8,043 nt of DNA from Bacteroidia bacterium (GTDB lineage: Bacteria; Bacteroidota; Bacteroidia; Bacteroidales; Azobacteroidaceae). Shown here piece by piece: positions 5,567-8,043 of the stretch (its first letter is position 1; each line of letters starts with the position of its first letter). Both the position numbers and the translations under genes were made by a program. The notes under the pieces were generated by a model that saw only the letters and a program-made list of their open reading frames with translations, ran no database searches and was not told where the DNA came from. The stretch covers positions 1 to 8,043 of the forward strand of contig BNTV01000167.1 of NCBI GenBank assembly GCA_025996865.1, given 5' to 3'.

Positions 5567-7414
5567 ATGAAAATCAATTTATTATTAGCAGCATCTTGTT
5601 TCTTGCTTTTTAGCGGTGCGACAAACAATCGCAAGCCATCCGTGAAAATGATTGATCCGGTCGATTTCTCGCACGTCAAAATAACAGACAACTTCTGGGG
5701 CCCGAGGTTAAAAAGTCATGCAACCACAACGCTGGCAGTTTGCATCGATCAGATTGAAAATCAGACAGGGCGGATACAAAACTTTGAGAATGCCGCCAAA
5801 GGCGAAGGTAAACATTCCGGTATTTTCTACGACGATTCGGATGTATATAAAGCGCTGGAAGGCATTGCCTACACGCTGAAAAACAACCCTGACCCCGAAT
5901 TGGAAAAGAAAGCCGACGAATGGATAGATAAATTTGCTGCCGCCCAACAACCGGACGGCTACATTAATACGTTCTACACCCTGACCGGATTGGACAAGCG
6001 CTGGCGCAACATGGACAAACACGAAATGTATTGCGCCGGTCACATGACCGAAGCCGCCGTTGCCTATTATCAGGCTACCGGCAAACACAAATTGCTTGAT
6101 GTTGCCATCCGCATGGCTGACCACATGATCAATATTTTCGGACCCGGTAAACGCGATTGGGTTCCCGGTCATGAAGAAATTGAGTTGGCCCTTGTCAAAC
6201 TTTATGGTGTGACGAAAGATGAACGATATCTCAATTTCGCCAACTGGTTGCTTGAAGAACGCGGTCACGGACACGGCACTAAAGGTGGTGAAGGAGATTG
6301 GAATATCGCCTATTATCAGGATGACAAACCGGTTCGCGAGATGACCGACATAGCCGGACATGCCGTCCGCGCCATGTACCTCTATTGTGGAATGGCAGAT
6401 GTAGCGGCGCTTAAGAATGATACCGGATATATTAGCGCCTTAAATCGTTTGTGGGATGATGTCGTGTTACGCAATATGTATGTTACCGGAGGCATCGGCT
6501 CTTCGCATCACAACGAAGGTTTTACGGAAGATTACGACCTGCCGAACTACGACGCTTATTGCGAAACCTGCGCTTCCGTGGGGATGGTTTATTGGAACTC
6601 CCGTATGAATCAATTTACCGGCGACTCCAAATATGTGGATGTCTTGGAACGTTCCATGTACAACGGAGCATTGGCGGGCATATCCTTGTCAGGCGACCGT
6701 TTCTTCTACGTGAATCCCCTTGCCTCAAAAGGAAAACATCATCGGAAAGCATGGTACGGAACAGCCTGCTGCCCAAGCCAGATATCCCGCTTCATCCCGT
6801 CCATCGGAAACTATATTTACGGGACTTCCGCCGATGCTGTTTGGGTAAATCTGTACATCGGAAACACATCAGAATTTAATATTGGTAAAACTTTGGTAAA
6901 ACTCCAACAGGAAACAGATTATCCATGGAACGGAACTGTAAAACTGACTGTACAGTCACCGATGAAAAAGGAAATCAGGTTGCGCATACCCGGCTGGTGC
7001 AAGTCGTATAAAATTACGGTAAATGGGGTCAAAAAATCAACGGCAATCGAAAAAGGCTATGCTGTCCTTCAAAAGAAATGGAAAGCAGGCGACGAGATAA
7101 CGCTCACAATGGATATGCCGGTAGAAGTAGTCGCTGCCGATCCTCGTGTCAAAGAAGATGTCGGCAAACGCGCCATCCAACGCGGGCCCTTAGTCTATTG
7201 CGCAGAACAGGCCGACAATGCAAACGATTTTGACAAACTCACACTTTCTGCCGCCACCCGGTTTACAACCGATTTCAATCCGTCCTTACTGAATGGCGTG
7301 ATGACTATCAAAGCCGGTGCCGACAAGGAAATCATGTTTATACCTTATTACAGTTGGGACAACCGCGATGCAGGCGAAATGAAAGTATGGATGGATTATA
7401 ACTCTGCAAAGTGA
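5567..7414 (+). CDS. GH127 family glycoside hydrolase, probable beta-L-arabinofuranosidase
   Basis: A 615-residue exported enzyme, a usual length for GH127. The N-terminus has a short signal peptide (residues 1-17, 'LLLAASCFLLFSG'), then the family opening 'FSHVKITDNFWGPRL'. Conserved alpha/alpha-barrel motifs follow, including 'QQPDGYINT', 'ELYCAGH'-like 'EMYCAGHMTEAAVAYY' and 'DIAGHAVRAMY'. By comparison with Bifidobacterium longum HypBA1 (acid/base E322, zinc ligands E338, C340 and C418, nucleophile C417), the equivalents are all present: E317 in 'NEGFTEDYDLP', E333 and C335 in 'YCETC', and C401-C402 in 'TACCPSQ'. The C-terminal part is beta-sandwich. The enzyme should release beta-L-arabinofuranose by cysteine-nucleophile retaining chemistry, in the periplasm. 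Some GH127 members act instead on aceric acid in rhamnogalacturonan II, which sequence reading cannot exclude. It starts 12 bp after the DUF5695-like gene, so the two are very likely one transcript. Confidence 0.93.
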   Translation: MKINLLLAASCFLLFSGATNNRKPSVKMIDPVDFSHVKITDNFWGPRLKSHATTTLAVCIDQIENQTGRIQNFENAAKGEGKHSGIFYDDSDVYKALEGIAYTLKNNPDPELEKKADEWIDKFAAAQQPDGYINTFYTLTGLDKRWRNMDKHEMYCAGHMTEAAVAYYQATGKHKLLDVAIRMADHMINIFGPGKRDWVPGHEEIELALVKLYGVTKDERYLNFANWLLEERGHGHGTKGGEGDWNIAYYQDDKPVREMTDIAGHAVRAMYLYCGMADVAALKNDTGYISALNRLWDDVVLRNMYVTGGIGSSHHNEGFTEDYDLPNYDAYCETCASVGMVYWNSRMNQFTGDSKYVDVLERSMYNGALAGISLSGDRFFYVNPLASKGKHHRKAWYGTACCPSQISRFIPSIGNYIYGTSADAVWVNLYIGNTSEFNIGKTLVKLQQETDYPWNGTVKLTVQSPMKKEIRLRIPGWCKSYKITVNGVKKSTAIEKGYAVLQKKWKAGDEITLTMDMPVEVVAADPRVKEDVGKRAIQRGPLVYCAEQADNANDFDKLTLSAATRFTTDFNPSLLNGVMTIKAGADKEIMFIPYYSWDNRDAGEMKVWMDYNSAK

Positions 7415-7457
7415 ACTCTGCGATTGTTAACAAACGCTGAAAAATTTAGAATTTCTT

Positions 7458-7486
7458 TTTGCTTTCAATTATTTTGTTTATCTTCG
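7458..7486 (+). promoter_or_regulatory. Probable Bacteroidota-type promoter for the AAA-ATPase-like gene
   Basis: A TTTG at 7458-7461 (-33 element) is followed after 17 bp by TATCTTCG at 7479-7486, one base away from the TAnnTTTG -7 consensus. The ATG lies 24 bp further on, giving a short leader. The 95-bp gap after the GH127 stop is AT-rich and holds nothing else clear, so this gene is probably transcribed independently of the PUL. Confidence 0.6.
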
Positions 7487-7509
7487 TAGGTATTTTAAAA
7501 CCAAAGGTC

Positions 7510-8043
7510 ATGAAGAAATTACCGATAGGGATACAATCGTTCGAAGATTTGAGAAGTAGTGATTATCTTTATGTTGATAAGACAGAAGATATTTACAGGC
7601 TTGTTACGTCAGGAAAAATAGTTTTTCTTTCGCGTCCGCGTCGTTTTGGAAAATCGCTTTTGATAAGCACACTGGGAGAACTTTACAAAGGCAACCAATC
7701 GCTTTTTGAGGGACTTTACATCTACGACAAATGGGACTGGACACAGCAATATCCTGTTATTCGGATAGACTGGACGAATATTGAGCATGGCAGCAGGGAA
7801 GAGATGGAGCGTAGTATGTCAACATTTCTGAAACGACAGGCTAATTTATATGAAATAAGCCTTGTTTCGGAATACGCCTCCGATTGTTTTGCCGAATTGA
7901 TAGAATCATTGCACCGCAAAACAGGACAAAAAGTGGTCGTGCTTATTGACGAGTACGACAGTCCGATATTGGATACAATGAACCAACCTGAAGCGGATGG
8001 TGTTCGCAAATTTCTTCAGGGCTTTTATAAAAGACTGAAAGCC
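7510..8043 (+). CDS. N-terminal part of an AAA-ATPase-like / PD-(D/E)XK family protein (3' end outside window)
   Basis: An open frame of 178 codons runs from the ATG at 7510 to the window edge without a stop. The opening 'LPIGIQSFEDLRSSDYLYVDKT' region (residues 4-25) is the hallmark of the AAA-ATPase_like family. A divergent Walker A follows as RPRRFGKS (42-49, lysine 48), and a Walker B as VVVLIDEYD (142-150, D147/E148). Complete members are roughly 500-580 residues and usually end in a PD-(D/E)XK nuclease-like domain, which would lie beyond the window. These genes are often present in many copies in Bacteroidales genomes. Their role is not established; defence or mobile-element links have been suggested. 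No functional link to the neighbouring PUL is visible, and its own promoter agrees with that. Confidence 0.88.
   Translation, partial: MKKLPIGIQSFEDLRSSDYLYVDKTEDIYRLVTSGKIVFLSRPRRFGKSLLISTLGELYKGNQSLFEGLYIYDKWDWTQQYPVIRIDWTNIEHGSREEMERSMSTFLKRQANLYEISLVSEYASDCFAELIESLHRKTGQKVVVLIDEYDSPILDTMNQPEADGVRKFLQGFYKRLKA

Noticed and set aside
5708..6361. Open frame of 217 codons on the - strand
   Set aside because: It lies wholly inside the GH127 gene, which has a clear family match with intact catalytic motifs. The - strand product has no recognisable motif.
7415..7460. Possible terminator after GH127 (GAAAAATTTAGAATTTCTTTTT)
   Set aside because: The stem is short, made almost only of A-T pairs and imperfect. 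The T-run is suggestive, but a terminator cannot be supported.
1..8043. CRISPR array, tRNA or rRNA genes
   Set aside because: No regularly spaced short repeats, cloverleaf-like segments or rRNA signatures were seen. The only direct repeat pair is the duplicated gene tail.

Overview
The window looks like part of a Bacteroidales (Bacteroidota) chromosome. The evidence is a polysaccharide-utilisation-locus (PUL) style gene order, surface-lipoprotein families that are largely restricted to Bacteroidota (DUF5000-like and DUF4998-like), A-rich leaders without clear Shine-Dalgarno sequences, a TTTG/TAnnTTTG-like promoter, and an 'AAA-ATPase-like' gene of the multicopy kind common in this order. No genus can be assigned from the sequence alone.

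Layout, all real genes on the + strand. Positions 2-355 are the 3' end of a DUF5000-like glycan-binding protein. Positions 378-1907 encode a DUF4998-like lipoprotein with two tandem F5/8C (discoidin) modules. A strong hairpin terminator follows at 1943-1975. Positions 1981-2703 are a short, internally deleted insertion sequence with both terminal inverted repeats still present and a broken ISNCY-type transposase on the - strand. Immediately after it, 2704-2808 is an orphan 34-codon tail of a gene almost identical to the 3' end of the next gene. Positions 2825-5554 encode a large exported protein that resembles the DUF5695 family, a putative carbohydrate-active enzyme. Positions 5567-7414 encode an exported GH127 enzyme (beta-L-arabinofuranosidase family) with all catalytic and zinc residues present. 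After a probable promoter at 7458-7486, positions 7510-8043 hold the 5' part of an AAA-ATPase-like gene unrelated to the PUL.

How the genes fit together: the two lipoproteins probably sit on the cell surface and bind glycan next to a SusC/SusD pair that should lie upstream of the window. The DUF5695-like protein and GH127 are predicted to act on the imported oligosaccharide in the periplasm. GH127 points to a plant glycan carrying beta-L-arabinofuranose, or to a related sugar such as the aceric acid of rhamnogalacturonan II.

The most notable structural point is the junction at 1975-2810. A second, upstream copy of the DUF5695-like gene was apparently present and has been removed except for its last 34 codons, with the IS sitting exactly at the deletion edge. 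The best candidate for unexplored function is the DUF5695-like protein itself.
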